Below are positions 1-8,827 of a stretch of 64,000 nucleotides of DNA, one piece after another. The notes beneath the pieces were generated by a model. It had not been told where the DNA came from and ran no database searches. It saw only the letters and a program-made list of their open reading frames with translations. Origin of the DNA: Protaetiibacter intestinalis (GTDB lineage: Bacteria > Actinomycetota > Actinomycetes > Actinomycetales > Microbacteriaceae); contig NZ_CP032630.1 of assembly GCF_003627075.1 (NCBI RefSeq), positions 1,984,001 through 2,048,000 of the forward strand. Reading direction: 5' to 3'. The position numbers were made by a program, and so were the translations under genes. Position 1 is the first letter of the stretch. Every line of letters starts with the position of its first letter.

Positions 1-2
1 TG

Positions 3-125
3 CTGTGGCAGTCGGCGCACAGCGAGTTCTACTTCGTCGAGGCGCTCGGCCCCGACCTGCGCGAGGTCGACTTCCTGCGCGCGCTGCGCGCCTACGCCAC
101 CCGCCACCGGCGGTTCGGGCAGTGA
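3..125 (+). CDS. C-terminal fragment of an unidentified protein
   Basis: The reading frame that enters the window at base 3 codes for about 40 residues and stops with TGA at 123-125. It begins [11 protein letters not shown] and ends in a basic tail RHRRFGQ. The next gene starts with GTG at 122, overlapping this stop as GTGA. That coupling, typical of this genome, is the main reason to believe the fragment is the end of a real gene. I do not recognise the family, and the rest lies outside the window. The overlap suggests co-transcription with the aminotransferase-like enzyme. Confidence 0.55.
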   Translation: MWQSAHSEFYFVEALGPDLREVDFLRALRAYATRHRRFGQ

Positions 126-1264
126 TCGGAGCACCCGTGCCGCTCAGCATCGACGACTACGCCGCCCGCTTCCACGAGGAGCCGGGCTACCTCGACTTCG
201 CCGGGGTCGGGCCGATCGGCGACACCGTGCGCGCGGAGGCGGACGCCTTCCAGACGCTGCTCGCGGGCGGCCGCTTCGGCTCGTACGCGCCGCTGTTCGA
301 GCAGCACGCGCGCGTGCGCGCCGCCGTCTCGGCGCTCACCGGCTTCCGCACCGACCAGATCGCCTTCCAGCCGAACACCGCCCAGGGCCTCATGCACGCG
401 ATGTTCGGCGTCACGGGGGCGGTGGCGTTGTCGCCCGCCGAGTTCCCCGCCATCACCTTCGCGACGGTGCGTGCGCAGCAGGCGCTCGGCGTCGCCGCGC
501 CGCAGTGGCTCGAGACCGACCACGGCCGCGTGACGCCCGGCAACATCCGCGATCAGCTCGACGCCTCGACCGTCGCGGTGGCGGTCAGCCTCGTCGACTT
601 CCGCACCGGCTACCTCGCCGACCTGGAGGGCATCCGGCAGGTCATCGGCGACCGCCTGCTCATCGTCGACGCGATCCAGGGCTTCGGCGTGGTGGAGGCG
701 CCGTACGGCGTCGCGGATGTCGTGGTCGCCGGGGGCCAGAAGTGGGTGCGCGCCGGATGGGGCACGGGCTTCCTCGCCCTGTCGGATCGCGCGCTCGAGC
801 ACCTGACACCCGTCTGGTCGGGCTTCACGGGGACCGAGCACGAGGGCCTGCCGCTCGACGAGGTGCTGCCGCCCGCATCCGATGCGCGCGCCTACGCGAT
901 CTCGAACCCCGACCCCCTCGCGATGGCCCGCTTCTCGGGCGCGCTCGAGGAGCTCGCCCGGGTGGGGGTGGGCGAGGTGCACGCGCGCATCGCCGCCCGC
1001 GTCGACGACATCATCGACGCCGCCGACGAGTTCGCCATCCCGGTCGTCTCCCCGCGCGCCGAGGCCGAGCGCGCCGGCATCGTCGTGCTCGAGCCCGACG
1101 CCGACCAGCTCACCGTGCTCGCGGCGGCGCTGCACAACCACGGCGTGAGCGTCACGGTGCGCGGCGGCACGGTGCGGCTCGCGCCGCACGCCTCGACCGA
1201 GGCCGAGACCCTCACGATGCTGCGCTCGGCCCTCCTCTCCTTCGCGACGGCCACCACCCGCTGA
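122..1264 (+). CDS. PLP-dependent class V aminotransferase-fold enzyme
   Basis: About 380 residues. The motif DAIQGFG followed about 20 residues later by [11 protein letters not shown] is the class V (NifS/isopenicillin epimerase-like) arrangement: the Asp contacts the pyridine nitrogen and the Lys in GGQKW should carry pyridoxal phosphate. [14 protein letters not shown] near the N-terminus fits the phosphate-binding region. GTG at 122 is chosen because it overlaps the upstream stop (GTGA); GTG at 137 is an in-frame alternative. The reaction cannot be fixed: cysteine desulfurase-like, kynureninase-like and epimerase-like proteins share this fold. There is no sulfur-mobilisation gene in view, so a soluble amino-acid-metabolising enzyme is the safest reading. 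Confidence 0.85.
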   Translation: MIGAPVPLSIDDYAARFHEEPGYLDFAGVGPIGDTVRAEADAFQTLLAGGRFGSYAPLFEQHARVRAAVSALTGFRTDQIAFQPNTAQGLMHAMFGVTGAVALSPAEFPAITFATVRAQQALGVAAPQWLETDHGRVTPGNIRDQLDASTVAVAVSLVDFRTGYLADLEGIRQVIGDRLLIVDAIQGFGVVEAPYGVADVVVAGGQKWVRAGWGTGFLALSDRALEHLTPVWSGFTGTEHEGLPLDEVLPPASDARAYAISNPDPLAMARFSGALEELARVGVGEVHARIAARVDDIIDAADEFAIPVVSPRAEAERAGIVVLEPDADQLTVLAAALHNHGVSVTVRGGTVRLAPHASTEAETLTMLRSALLSFATATTR

Positions 1265-1516
1265 CCCCCCCCGCCGACATCGCTGACCGGTCGGTTATTC
1301 GCCTCATTCGCCTGGTTTGAGGCCAGAAAGCGACCACTCAGAGTTCACGTGCCGGTAACACGGTGGCGCGTGTCGCGGCCGGCGGATGGGGTGGACCGGG
1401 CTTAGCGTCGGGACATCGGGCACCGTGCCCGGTCGGAGCGGCCACATAAGTTCGCATCCGCAGAGCCCCTGGCCGATCCGCGACAGGATCCGGGTGGCAT
1501 CCCACCCGGGGATGGA

Positions 1517-2878
1517 GTGGGAGTGCCCGCGCTCGACAAGCCCCAGCAGAAGTCCACGACCGGCGCAGTTCAGGATCGGAAGCAGGGGGAGCGCACCTAC
1601 GTGCTCGACACCTCCGTGCTGCTCGCGGACCCGCGCTCCATCTACCGCTTCGCGGAGCACTCCGTCGTGCTCCCGGTGGTCGTGGTCACCGAACTCGAGG
1701 CCAAGCGCCACGACCCCGAGATCGGCTACTTCGCGCGGCAATCCCTCCGCATCCTCGACGACCTGCGCGTCGAGCACGAACGGCTCGACTTCCCGATCGC
1801 GGTGGGGGAGGCTGGCGGCACCCTGCGCGTCGAGCTCAACCACTCCAACATGTCGGTGCTGCCCTCCGGCCTGCAGCTGAACGACAACGACTCCCGCATC
1901 CTCGCCGTCGCGATGAACCTCGCCAACGACGGGCTGGATGTCGTGGTGGTCTCCAAGGACCTCCCGCTGCGCGTCAAGGCCGCCTCGATCGGCCTCGCCG
2001 CCGAGGAGTACCGCGCCGAGCTCGCGGTCGACTCCGGCTGGACGGGCGTCGCCGAGCTCGAGGTGTCGAGCGAGCAGATGGCCGAGCTGTACGACGCCGA
2101 GAAGCTCACCACCCGCGCGGTGCAGGAGCTTCCGGTCAACACGAGCCTCGTCATCCACTCCGACCGCGGCTCCGCGCTCGGCCGCGTCACCGGTCGCGGC
2201 GAGCTGAAGGTGGTGCGCGGCGACCGCGACGTCTTCGGCCTGCACGGACGCAGCGCCGAGCAGCGCCTCGCGATCGACCTGCTGCTCGACCCGGAGGTCG
2301 GGATCGTGTCGCTCGGCGGCCGGGCCGGCACCGGCAAGTCGGCGCTCGCCCTGTGCGCGGGGCTGGAGGCGGTGCTCGAGAAGCAGCAGCACCGCAAGAT
2401 CATGGTGTTCCGCCCGCTCTACGCGGTCGGCGGCCAGGAGCTCGGCTACCTCCCCGGCGACAAGGAGGAGAAGATGAGCCCGTGGGGCCAGGCGGTGTTC
2501 GACACCCTCGGCGCCCTGGTCTCCGAGAACGTGCTCGACGAGGTCGTGGAGCGCGGCATCCTCGAGGTGCTGCCGCTCACCCACATCCGGGGGCGCTCGC
2601 TGCACGACGCCTTCGTGATCGTGGACGAGGCGCAGTCGCTCGAGAGGAACGTGCTGCTCACGGTGCTCAGCCGCATCGGCCAGAACTCGCGCGTCGTGCT
2701 CACCCACGACGTCGCCCAGCGCGACAACCTGCGTGTCGGGCGGCACGACGGCGTCGCCTCCGTGATCGAGACCCTCAAGGGCAACGCCCTCTTCGGCCAC
2801 ATCACCCTGACCCGCAGCGAGCGCTCCGCGATCGCCGCCCTCGTCACCGAGCTGCTGGAGTCGAACGAGCTCGCCTGA
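1517..2878 (+). CDS. PIN domain-PhoH family ATPase
   Basis: 453 residues with two domains. The N-terminal PIN nuclease domain (about residues 27-170) opens with [12 protein letters not shown], has a conserved Glu in [10 protein letters not shown], and later acidic motifs NDNDSRIL and [11 protein letters not shown]. The PhoH P-loop domain (about 245-445) has Walker A GRAGTGKS near residue 268 and Walker B VIVDEAQ near 367. PhoH2-type PIN-PhoH fusions in actinobacteria are known or proposed RNA helicase/ribonucleases; specificity here is inferred. GTG at 1517 is used, with GTG at 1523 possible. The 252-bp region before it holds no gene I can support. A strong inverted repeat follows 8 bases after the stop. 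Confidence 0.93.
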   Translation: MGVPALDKPQQKSTTGAVQDRKQGERTYVLDTSVLLADPRSIYRFAEHSVVLPVVVVTELEAKRHDPEIGYFARQSLRILDDLRVEHERLDFPIAVGEAGGTLRVELNHSNMSVLPSGLQLNDNDSRILAVAMNLANDGLDVVVVSKDLPLRVKAASIGLAAEEYRAELAVDSGWTGVAELEVSSEQMAELYDAEKLTTRAVQELPVNTSLVIHSDRGSALGRVTGRGELKVVRGDRDVFGLHGRSAEQRLAIDLLLDPEVGIVSLGGRAGTGKSALALCAGLEAVLEKQQHRKIMVFRPLYAVGGQELGYLPGDKEEKMSPWGQAVFDTLGALVSENVLDEVVERGILEVLPLTHIRGRSLHDAFVIVDEAQSLERNVLLTVLSRIGQNSRVVLTHDVAQRDNLRVGRHDGVASVIETLKGNALFGHITLTRSERSAIAALVTELLESNELA

Positions 2879-2885
2879 GGTTCTG

Positions 2886-2959
2886 GTCAAACGCTGCAGC
2901 GCCTGCCCGGGCGCGCCACTCATTGGTGGCGCCCCGAGGCAGGCGCTGCAGCGTTTGAC
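2886..2959. repeat. Inverted-repeat element, family A (CTGCAGCG core)
   Basis: Two perfectly complementary 22-nt arms (2886-2907 and 2938-2959) flank a 30-nt spacer. The outer part of the arm reads GTCAAACGCTGCAGCG. The spacer itself can extend the hairpin (GGCGCGCCA versus TGGTGGCGCC). It lies just after the phoH stop, so it could end that transcript, but the same arm motif recurs after gcvP at 45500-45728, which makes it a dispersed element. Confidence 0.85.
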
Positions 2960-2985
2960 ACAGGCTGTCGGGGATGAGGGGCGGG

Positions 2986-3031
2986 ATCATCCGCGGGGAT
3001 GATGTCGGAGCTATCTCTATATAGCTAGATT
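2986..3031 (+). promoter_or_regulatory. Promoter and probable PadR operator
   Basis: Two palindromes lie before padR: ATCATCC-GCGG-GGATGAT at 2986-3003, and AGCTAT-CTCTAT-ATAGCT at 3009-3026. The hexamer TAGATT (3026-3031) fits an actinobacterial -10 box and sits 6 nt from the ATG, so the transcript may be leaderless. The AT-rich second palindrome abuts the -10 box. This is the expected place for autorepression by PadR, whose known sites are AT-rich palindromes. No binding is demonstrated. Confidence 0.6.
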
Positions 3032-3037
3032 TGCGGT

Positions 3038-3367
3038 ATGGAGCAGCTCAGCCGTCTCACCCCCGCCACGGCGGACGTGCTCGCGGTGCTGCTCGAGGCG
3101 GGGGAGCCCAGCTGGGGTCTCCGCATCGTGCGCGCCACCGAGCGCCCCGCGGGCAGCGTCTACCCGATCCTCGAACGCCTCGAGCGCGCCGGATGGATCA
3201 GCTCCGCCTGGGAGGACGACCCCGAGCGATCCGGTCCCCGGCGCCGGCTCTACGAGCTCACCCCCGACGGCATCCCCGCCGCCCAGGCGGCCGTCGCGCA
3301 TGTGCGTCGCCCCCGGGCGACGGCGAGCCCGAGCACCGTCGTGCGCCTCGCGGGAGGTGTCGCGTGA
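3038..3367 (+). CDS. PadR family transcriptional regulator
   Basis: 109 residues, the length of a short (subfamily 2-like) PadR protein. The winged helix-turn-helix is clear: LAVLLEAGEPSWGLRIVRATE, then GSVYPILERLERAGWI (recognition helix), then GPRRRLYELTPDG (the wing). The C-terminal dimerisation helix is short. PadR proteins usually repress an adjacent membrane or efflux gene and themselves. Here the stop overlaps the GTG of a multi-pass membrane protein (GTGA at 3364-3367), so the two are translationally coupled. The palindromes directly upstream support autoregulation. Confidence 0.9.
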   Translation: MEQLSRLTPATADVLAVLLEAGEPSWGLRIVRATERPAGSVYPILERLERAGWISSAWEDDPERSGPRRRLYELTPDGIPAAQAAVAHVRRPRATASPSTVVRLAGGVA

Positions 3368-4500
3368 TCACCGCATCCGTCATCCGTGCCCTCGCCGCGA
3401 GCCTGCCCGCAGGGGTGCGCGAGCGCTACCGCGAGGAGTGGCTCGCGGATGCCGCCGCCGCGCCCGAGGCGGGACTGTCGCCGTGGTCGGTCGTCGGCGG
3501 GGCGTTCGGCGTCGCGCTGCGGATCGACCGCGAGGACCCGGCCGTGAGCGGCCTGCCCGCGGGACGCCTCGCCTACCGTCGCACGAGGATCGCGCTCGCC
3601 GGCGCCGCGACCGTGCTGCTGCTCCTCCTCGCATCCTTCTGGTGGAGTGCCTGGACCGAACTCGACGGCCGCGGCGAGCTGGGGCTCGCCGGGATCGCCT
3701 GGCTGGGCCGCCTGATCCTCGGCGCCGCCGCGATCGTCGGCGTCGTCGCCCTCGTCTCGCTCGTCGGGGCGGTCCGTGCGCTCGCCCGCGCGCGCAGCTG
3801 GAGGGTCGGCGTCGTGGGGCTCGTCGGCGCGGCCGTGGCGCTGGGGGTGCTCGTCGCGCTCGCGATCGCCGCGTTCATCCCCGCCTTCGGACTCCTGCTC
3901 GTGCTCCCGGCGCTGTTCGTGCCCGTGATCCTGCTCACGATCGGCGACCCGCGTCCGCAGGGTCCGGCCCTCAGGGTCGGTGCCCGGTTCGGGATCGCAC
4001 TCGCCTCGGCCGGAGCCGTGCTGGCGATCGTCACGGGCAGCCTGCTGCACGTCTTCGTGTGGAACCCTCTCGCCCGGATGCCCGGCATGACGCTCGACGA
4101 GATCTACGCGGGTCTCGCCGCCGCAGGCGAGCTGCCGAGCCCCGTCATCGCGTACCTCTACGCCGGGTTCTGGGCGCTGTTCGCGCTCGTCCTGCTCGTC
4201 GTCGCGCTCGTGCCGCCCCGCGGCATCCGGCACCTCCTCACCGCCCGTCGGCTCGCGGGCATCGGCGTGCTGGGTGTCGCCCTCGCCGCGGCGGGCGAGT
4301 GGTTCCTGGGCTTCGGCATGGGGATGGGGATGGCCGACGCCTTCGCGACGAGCGGTGCCGACGCCGCCGTCTCGGGCCTCGTCATCACGCTCGTCGGCAT
4401 CGCCGCCGCGATCGCCGCCGCGCTCGTCGGCCTGCTGCCCTCCCGCCGCATCCCCGCCACCGGAGAAATGCAGGAGATTCCGACCGCATCCCGCCCCTGA
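3364..4500 (+). CDS. Multi-pass membrane protein coupled to PadR
   Basis: 378 residues. After a soluble N-terminus of about 75 residues with GVRERYREEWLADA, a motif common in PadR-linked permease-like proteins, there are roughly nine hydrophobic helices. Start GTG 3364 overlaps the padR stop. The C-terminus is odd: about the last 12 codons lie inside an inverted-repeat element (arm at 4464-4476), so the tail GEMQEIPTASRP looks like element sequence read as protein. The ancestral stop may have been further upstream. Function is unknown; the context suggests an envelope or stress function controlled by the PadR repressor. Confidence 0.8.
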   Translation: MITASVIRALAASLPAGVRERYREEWLADAAAAPEAGLSPWSVVGGAFGVALRIDREDPAVSGLPAGRLAYRRTRIALAGAATVLLLLLASFWWSAWTELDGRGELGLAGIAWLGRLILGAAAIVGVVALVSLVGAVRALARARSWRVGVVGLVGAAVALGVLVALAIAAFIPAFGLLLVLPALFVPVILLTIGDPRPQGPALRVGARFGIALASAGAVLAIVTGSLLHVFVWNPLARMPGMTLDEIYAGLAAAGELPSPVIAYLYAGFWALFALVLLVVALVPPRGIRHLLTARRLAGIGVLGVALAAAGEWFLGFGMGMGMADAFATSGADAAVSGLVITLVGIAAAIAAALVGLLPSRRIPATGEMQEIPTASRP

Positions 4501-4543
4501 GACCGGAAATGCAGGGGCCTCGGGCGAAGGCTCCTGCATTTCT
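4464..4543. repeat. Inverted-repeat element, family B (AAATGCAGGAG)
   Basis: Perfect 13-nt arms AGAAATGCAGGAG (4464-4476) and CTCCTGCATTTCT (4531-4543) surround a 54-nt spacer that holds a third, partial copy (GGAAATGCAGG from 4505). The left arm is inside the 3' end of the membrane protein gene. The same arm sequence recurs at 21339-21427. Confidence 0.8.
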
Positions 4544-4576
4544 GGAGAAGAACGGCGGCGGATGCGGTGGCGGTGC

Positions 4577-4634
4577 GCTGCGGTTTCGGCGCTCCGCGCG
4601 CGGCGAAACCGCAGCGGAACGGCGAAACCGCAGC
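4577..4634. repeat. Inverted-repeat element, family C (GCTGCGGTTTCG)
   Basis: Arms GCTGCGGTTTCG (4577-4588) and CGAAACCGCAGC (4604-4615) are perfect complements with a 15-nt loop. A second CGAAACCGCAGC copy follows at 4623-4634, so one arm is duplicated in tandem. The element lies between the convergent membrane-protein gene and fumC and could act as a bidirectional terminator, though without a T tract. Confidence 0.7.
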
Positions 4635-4661
4635 AGAGGTGCGGGGAGGGGTCCGCCGGGC

Positions 4662-6059
4662 TCAGCCCGGGTGCGTCATCGAGAGCACGTCGAGCGCCGC
4701 GTCGAGCTGCTCGAGCGTGAGCTCGCCGCGCTCGACGAAGCCGAGGTCGATCGTGGCCTCGCGCACCGTGATGCCCTTCGCGACCGCGTGCTTGGCGATC
4801 TTGGCGGCGTTCTCGTAGCCGATGAACTTGTTGAGCGGCGTCACGATCGACGGCGACATGCCGGCCAGCGCCGCGGCGCGGTCGAGGTTCGCCTCGAGCC
4901 CGTCGATGGTCTTGTCGGCCAGCACCCGCACCGAGTTCGCGAGCAGCCGGATCGACTCGAGCAGCGCCGTGCCCATCACGGGGATCGCGACGTTGAGCTC
5001 GAAGCTGCCGGTGGCGCCCGCCCAGGCGACGGTCGCGTCGTTGCCGATCACGCGCGCGCCGACCATGATGACCGCCTCCGGGACGACCGGGTTCACCTTG
5101 CCGGGCATGATCGAGGAGCCGGGCTGCAGGTCGGGGATGTGCAGCTCGCCGAGTCCCGTGTTCGGGCCGGAGCCCATCCAGCGCAGGTCGTTGGAGATCT
5201 TGGTGAGCGACACCGCGATGACGCGCAGCGCGCCGGATGCCTCGACGAGGCCGTCGCGGTTGGCCTGCGCCTCGAAGTGGTCGAGCGCCTCGGTGATGGG
5301 CAGACCGGACGAGGCGGCGAGCTCGGCGATGACCTTCTGCGGGAAGCCCTTCGGGGTGTTGATGCCGGTGCCGACGGCCGTACCGCCGAGCGGCACCTCG
5401 GCCACGCGGGGGAGCGCCGCCTGCACGCGCTCGATGCCGAGCCGCACCTGGCGGGCGTAGCCGCCGAACTCCTGGCCGAGGGTGACCGGGGTGGCATCCA
5501 TGAGGTGGGTGCGGCCGGGCTTCACGGCCGTCTTCCAGAGCTCCGCCTTCTTCTCGAGCGCCACCGCGAGGTGCTCGAGCGCGGGCACGAGGTCGCCGAT
5601 GAGGGCGCCGGTGACGGCGACGTGCACGGAGGTGGGGAAGACGTCGTTGGAGGACTGCGAGGCGTTGACGTGGTCGTTCGGGTGAACCGGCGCCCCCAGC
5701 TTCTCGGTGGCGAGGGTCGCGAGCACCTCGTTCATGTTCATGTTCGAGCTCGTGCCGGAGCCGGTCTGGTAGGTGTCGACCGGGAACTGGTCGTGGTGCG
5801 CCCCGCCGATGATGTCGTCGGCGGCGGCGACGATGGCATCCGCGATGCGTGCGTCGAGCACGCCGAGCTCCCTGTTGACGATCGCCGCGGAGCGCTTGAT
5901 GCGCGCGAGCGCGACGATCTGCGCGGGCTCGAGGCCGGAGCCGGAGATCGGGAAGTTCTCGACCGCGCGTTGCGTCTGCGCGCTGTAGAGCGCCGAGACC
6001 GGCACCCGCACCTCCCCCATCGTGTCGTGTTCGATGCGGAACTCGGCGTCGGTGCCCAT
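4662..6059 (-). CDS. fumC: Fumarate hydratase, class II
   Basis: 465 residues, the normal length for the iron-independent homotetrameric fumarase that interconverts fumarate and (S)-malate in the TCA cycle. The family signature [11 protein letters not shown] is present near residue 315 and the catalytic loop [10 protein letters not shown] near 184. [19 protein letters not shown] marks the substrate-binding region. The ATG at 6059 starts [17 protein letters not shown], a standard FumC N-terminus. It lies 32 nt after the carbonic anhydrase gene on the same strand and is probably the last gene of the xseA-xseB-DUF4245-carbonic anhydrase-fumC series. Cytoplasmic. Confidence 0.97.
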   Translation of the reverse strand: MGTDAEFRIEHDTMGEVRVPVSALYSAQTQRAVENFPISGSGLEPAQIVALARIKRSAAIVNRELGVLDARIADAIVAAADDIIGGAHHDQFPVDTYQTGSGTSSNMNMNEVLATLATEKLGAPVHPNDHVNASQSSNDVFPTSVHVAVTGALIGDLVPALEHLAVALEKKAELWKTAVKPGRTHLMDATPVTLGQEFGGYARQVRLGIERVQAALPRVAEVPLGGTAVGTGINTPKGFPQKVIAELAASSGLPITEALDHFEAQANRDGLVEASGALRVIAVSLTKISNDLRWMGSGPNTGLGELHIPDLQPGSSIMPGKVNPVVPEAVIMVGARVIGNDATVAWAGATGSFELNVAIPVMGTALLESIRLLANSVRVLADKTIDGLEANLDRAAALAGMSPSIVTPLNKFIGYENAAKIAKHAVAKGITVREATIDLGFVERGELTLEQLDAALDVLSMTHPG

Positions 6060-6091
6060 GGCTGTGCCTTTCGATGCGGATGCGGCGCTGG

Positions 6092-6718
6092 TCAGCTCGC
6101 GGACTGCCCGACGTCGCCGACGACGACGGCCGGCACCGCGGTGCCCTCGAGGAGCTTGTAGTTCGCTCCGACCACTGCAAGCGTACCCGCGGCGACCGCG
6201 TCGGTGATCAGCTCGGAGCGGGCGACGAGGTCGCTCACGGTGCGGGCGAGGTGGGTGAGGCCGACGGCCTCGGGGTCGCGCGACGGCGCCGAACGCACCG
6301 AGGGGCGGATGCTCGCGATGAGCCCCGCGATGTGCGGGGGGAGCGGACGCGCGTCGGGCGCATCGAGGTCGATCGCGGCCTGCACGGCGCCGCACGCGTC
6401 GTGGGCGAGCACGACGATGAGCGGCACCTCGAGCACGGCGACGGCGTACTCGAGCGAGCCGATGACGGAGTCCGAGATCACCTGCCCGGCGTTGCGCACC
6501 ACGAAGAGGTCGCCGAGGCCCTTGTCGAAGATGATCTCGGCCGCGAGCCGGGAGTCGCTGCACCCGAAGAGCGCCGCGTGCGGCGCCTGCGACCCCGCGA
6601 GCTCCTCGCGACGCTCGACGTCCTGACGGGGGTGCGCGGGCGTGCCGGCGACGAAGCGCTGGTTGCCGCGCTGCATCTCGCGCCAGACGTCGGCGGGGGT
6701 GCGGCGTTCCTGGGTCAT
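6092..6718 (-). CDS. Beta-class carbonic anhydrase
   Basis: 208 residues. The zinc-binding motifs of beta carbonic anhydrases are intact: FGCSDSR (first Cys, with the Asp-Arg dyad) and LAHDACGA (His and second Cys). RRNAG-like VVRNAGQVI follows the usual spacing. The enzyme hydrates CO2 to bicarbonate in the cytoplasm, supplying carboxylases. Its ATG overlaps the stop of the DUF4245 gene (ATGA at 6715-6718), indicating co-translation. DUF4245-carbonic anhydrase-fumC order is familiar from other actinobacteria, but no functional link to fumarase is shown. Confidence 0.95.
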   Translation of the reverse strand: MTQERRTPADVWREMQRGNQRFVAGTPAHPRQDVERREELAGSQAPHAALFGCSDSRLAAEIIFDKGLGDLFVVRNAGQVISDSVIGSLEYAVAVLEVPLIVVLAHDACGAVQAAIDLDAPDARPLPPHIAGLIASIRPSVRSAPSRDPEAVGLTHLARTVSDLVARSELITDAVAAGTLAVVGANYKLLEGTAVPAVVVGDVGQSAS

Positions 6719-7362
6719 GGCAGCTCCTCCGCGACGGCTCGGGCGAGCTCTTCGAACTCGGCGTCGTCGGCGGTGCCGGCGAGCACGATGGTCGAGGCTC
6801 CGGACTCGGTGACGAGTGCGTAGGCGACGTTGCCCGGGTCGTCGGCGTCGCGGCGGTCGTAGATCGTCCAGTCGACGCCGCCGAGCGAGACGGTCGCGCC
6901 GGGGGACGCGCCCTTCACCTGGCCGTCGAGCCAGCTCGGGTTCGCCTCGAGCGTCTGGATGAGCGCGACGTACTGCTCGTCGGGGGTCACGAACCCGATG
7001 CGCCAGGAGGCGACGTCCGCCGTCCGGTCGATCAGCACCCGGTTCGCCCACCAGCCCTGCGGCAGCTCCGGTACCACGAGGGTGCCGTCGAAGGACGACT
7101 GGGCGTTCGCGGTCTCGGCGCGATAGTCGACCGGCTGGATGCGGGACTCGCCGCCGACGAGCCCCACGGTGAACACGATCGCGATCGCCGCGAGCAGCGA
7201 CACCACGGTCGCGATGCCGAGGTTGACGGCGGTCTGGTTGGTGCGGCGCTTGGCGCTCGCGGCGGCCTTGCGGTCGGCCGTCTCCTGCGGGGTCTCGGCG
7301 CGGCCGAGCTCGGCGACGATGGGGCGACCCTGCTCGTCGCGCCCCGGTTCGCGAGGGCTCAC
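6715..7362 (-). CDS. DUF4245 family membrane-anchored protein
   Basis: 215 residues: a hydrophilic, charged N-terminus (about 1-45), one transmembrane helix (about 46-67, [20 protein letters not shown]), then an extracellular domain with the family pattern [12 protein letters not shown] and [13 protein letters not shown]. This is the actinobacterial DUF4245 family, of unknown function. GTG at 7362 is chosen because it overlaps the xseB stop (GTGA). The gene sits between xseB and carbonic anhydrase with overlaps on both sides, so it is transcribed with DNA-repair exonuclease genes without an obvious functional relation. Confidence 0.88.
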   Translation of the reverse strand: MSPREPGRDEQGRPIVAELGRAETPQETADRKAAASAKRRTNQTAVNLGIATVVSLLAAIAIVFTVGLVGGESRIQPVDYRAETANAQSSFDGTLVVPELPQGWWANRVLIDRTADVASWRIGFVTPDEQYVALIQTLEANPSWLDGQVKGASPGATVSLGGVDWTIYDRRDADDPGNVAYALVTESGASTIVLAGTADDAEFEELARAVAEELP

Positions 7363-7580
7363 GATTCCTCGGCGGCCGCGCGCGCGGCGTCGAGGCGTGC
7401 CTTCGCGCCCACGAGCCACTCCTCGCAGCGGCGCGCGAGCGCCTCGCCGCGCTCCCACAGGGCGAGCGACTCCTCGAGGGTGGCGGCACCCTGTTCGAGC
7501 TTCTGCACCACCTGCACGAGCTCGTCGCGGGCCTGCTCGTAGCTGAGCTCGGCGACGTCGGCGGGGGTGGCGTCGGTCAT
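7359..7580 (-). CDS. xseB: Exodeoxyribonuclease VII small subunit
   Basis: 73 residues, typical for XseB. The helical hairpin motif [20 protein letters not shown] followed by [23 protein letters not shown] is diagnostic. It binds XseA to form exonuclease VII, which degrades single-stranded DNA from either end to acid-soluble oligonucleotides. It begins 9 nt after xseA ends and overlaps the DUF4245 start, so expression is coupled with both neighbours. Confidence 0.96.
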   Translation of the reverse strand: MTDATPADVAELSYEQARDELVQVVQKLEQGAATLEESLALWERGEALARRCEEWLVGAKARLDAARAAAEES

Positions 7581-7589
7581 AGCAGCAGC

Positions 7590-8786
7590 CTAGTCGGCGG
7601 TCGCGGTCAGCTCGCCGCGCGCGACCCGGATGCGGAGGGACTGGCCCGCGGAGACCTCGTCGGCGTCCCGGATCACCGCGTCGCCCGCGCGCACGACGGC
7701 GTAGCCGCGGTCGAGCGTGCGCTGGGGCGAGAGCGCCCGCAGCTCGGCGGCGAGCCGGTGCACCGCCGTCTCCTCGCGCTCGACCCGCAGGTGCATGAGC
7801 TGCGAGCCGCGGTCGACGAGGCGGATGAGGTCTTCCGCACGCGACTGCACCATGACGCCCGGGTCGGCGAGCACGGGGCGGGTGCGGATGTTCGTGAGCC
7901 GCTCGATCTCGCCCGTCACGAGCGCCGTCACCCGCGTCATGATGCGGGCGCGCGACTGCACGACGAGCGCGAGCTCCTCGGCGACGTCGGGCACGACGCG
8001 CTTGGCCGCATCCGTGGGGGTGGAGGCGCGCAGGTCGGCGACGAGGTCGAGCAGCGGGCTGTCGGCCTCGTGCCCGATCGCCGAGACGAGCGGCGTCTCG
8101 CACGCGGCCGCCGTGCGCACGAGCTGCTCGTCGCTGAACACCAGCAGGTTCTGGAAGTCGCCGCCGCCGCGGGCGACGATGATGACGTCGACCTCCGGGT
8201 CGGCGTCGAGCGCCCGGATCGCCGCCGCCACCTCGCTCGCCGCCCGATCGCCCTGCACCGCCGCATGCCGCACCCGGAATGCGACCTGCGGCCAGCGCAG
8301 CTGGGCGTTGCGCAGCACGTCCTTCTCGGCATCCGAATCCTTGCCGGTGACGAGCCCGATGCACTGGGGCAGGAACGGCAGCGGCTTCTTGCGGTCCGCG
8401 TCGAAGAGCCCCTCGGAGCGCAGCGCCGCCTTGAGACGTTCGAGCTGGGCGAGCAGCTCGCCGAGGCCCGCGTGGCGCAGCTCGGAGGCCACCATCGAGA
8501 GGGTGCCGCCGCGCAGCCAGTAGTCGGGCTTCACGAGCGCCACCACGCGGTCGCCCTGCGCGAACTGCTCGGTGAGCCGCTGCAGCGTCGAGGACCAGAC
8601 CGTGAGCGAGACGGTGACGTCCTGGTCGAGATCCTTGAGCTTCGCGTACACGACGCCGCGCGCGAGGTTCCACTGGGTGAGCTCGCCCTCGACCCACACC
8701 GAGCCGAGGCGGTCGATGTAGCCCTTGAGCTCGCCCGAGAGCCGGGCGACCGGCCACGGGGTCTCGGCGGTCGGCTTCTCGGTCAC
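7590..8786 (-). CDS. xseA: Exodeoxyribonuclease VII large subunit
   Basis: 398 residues, slightly shorter than E. coli XseA but full for actinobacteria. An N-terminal OB-fold (about 10-105) includes WVEGELTQWN and VVYAKLKD. The catalytic domain has GLVTGKDSDAEKDVL, VIIVARGGGDFQNL, and SAIGHEADSPLLDLVADLRASTPTDAA, the core nuclease motifs. A helical region then links to the C-terminal segment LDRGYAVV. GTG at 8786 is preceded 6 nt upstream by TAGCCT, a -10-like hexamer, suggesting a leaderless transcript divergent from ispH. Confidence 0.97.
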   Translation of the reverse strand: MTEKPTAETPWPVARLSGELKGYIDRLGSVWVEGELTQWNLARGVVYAKLKDLDQDVTVSLTVWSSTLQRLTEQFAQGDRVVALVKPDYWLRGGTLSMVASELRHAGLGELLAQLERLKAALRSEGLFDADRKKPLPFLPQCIGLVTGKDSDAEKDVLRNAQLRWPQVAFRVRHAAVQGDRAASEVAAAIRALDADPEVDVIIVARGGGDFQNLLVFSDEQLVRTAAACETPLVSAIGHEADSPLLDLVADLRASTPTDAAKRVVPDVAEELALVVQSRARIMTRVTALVTGEIERLTNIRTRPVLADPGVMVQSRAEDLIRLVDRGSQLMHLRVEREETAVHRLAAELRALSPQRTLDRGYAVVRAGDAVIRDADEVSAGQSLRIRVARGELTATAD

Positions 8787-8792
8787 CCGGCC

Positions 8793-8821
8793 AGGCTACT
8801 CGGAGCCGGCGACCGTAGACT
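8793..8821. promoter_or_regulatory. Divergent leaderless promoters of xseA and ispH
   Basis: The 41-bp gap between the divergent starts has TAGCCT on the minus strand (8793-8798, 6 nt from the xseA GTG) and TAGACT on the plus strand (8816-8821, 6 nt from the ispH GTG). Both fit the TANNNT -10 box, and neither gene has a clear Shine-Dalgarno sequence. Confidence 0.55.
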
Positions 8822-8827
8822 CGGGGT

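Noticed and set aside
1265..1516. A gene in the gap before phoH
   Set aside because: The frames there lack a ribosome binding site and have no recognisable protein pattern; the plus-strand frame from 1386 runs into phoH out of frame.
3250..6180. A minus-strand frame of 976 codons across the membrane protein and fumC
   Set aside because: It is antisense or out of frame to both genes and has the Arg/Pro/Ala-rich composition of shadow frames.
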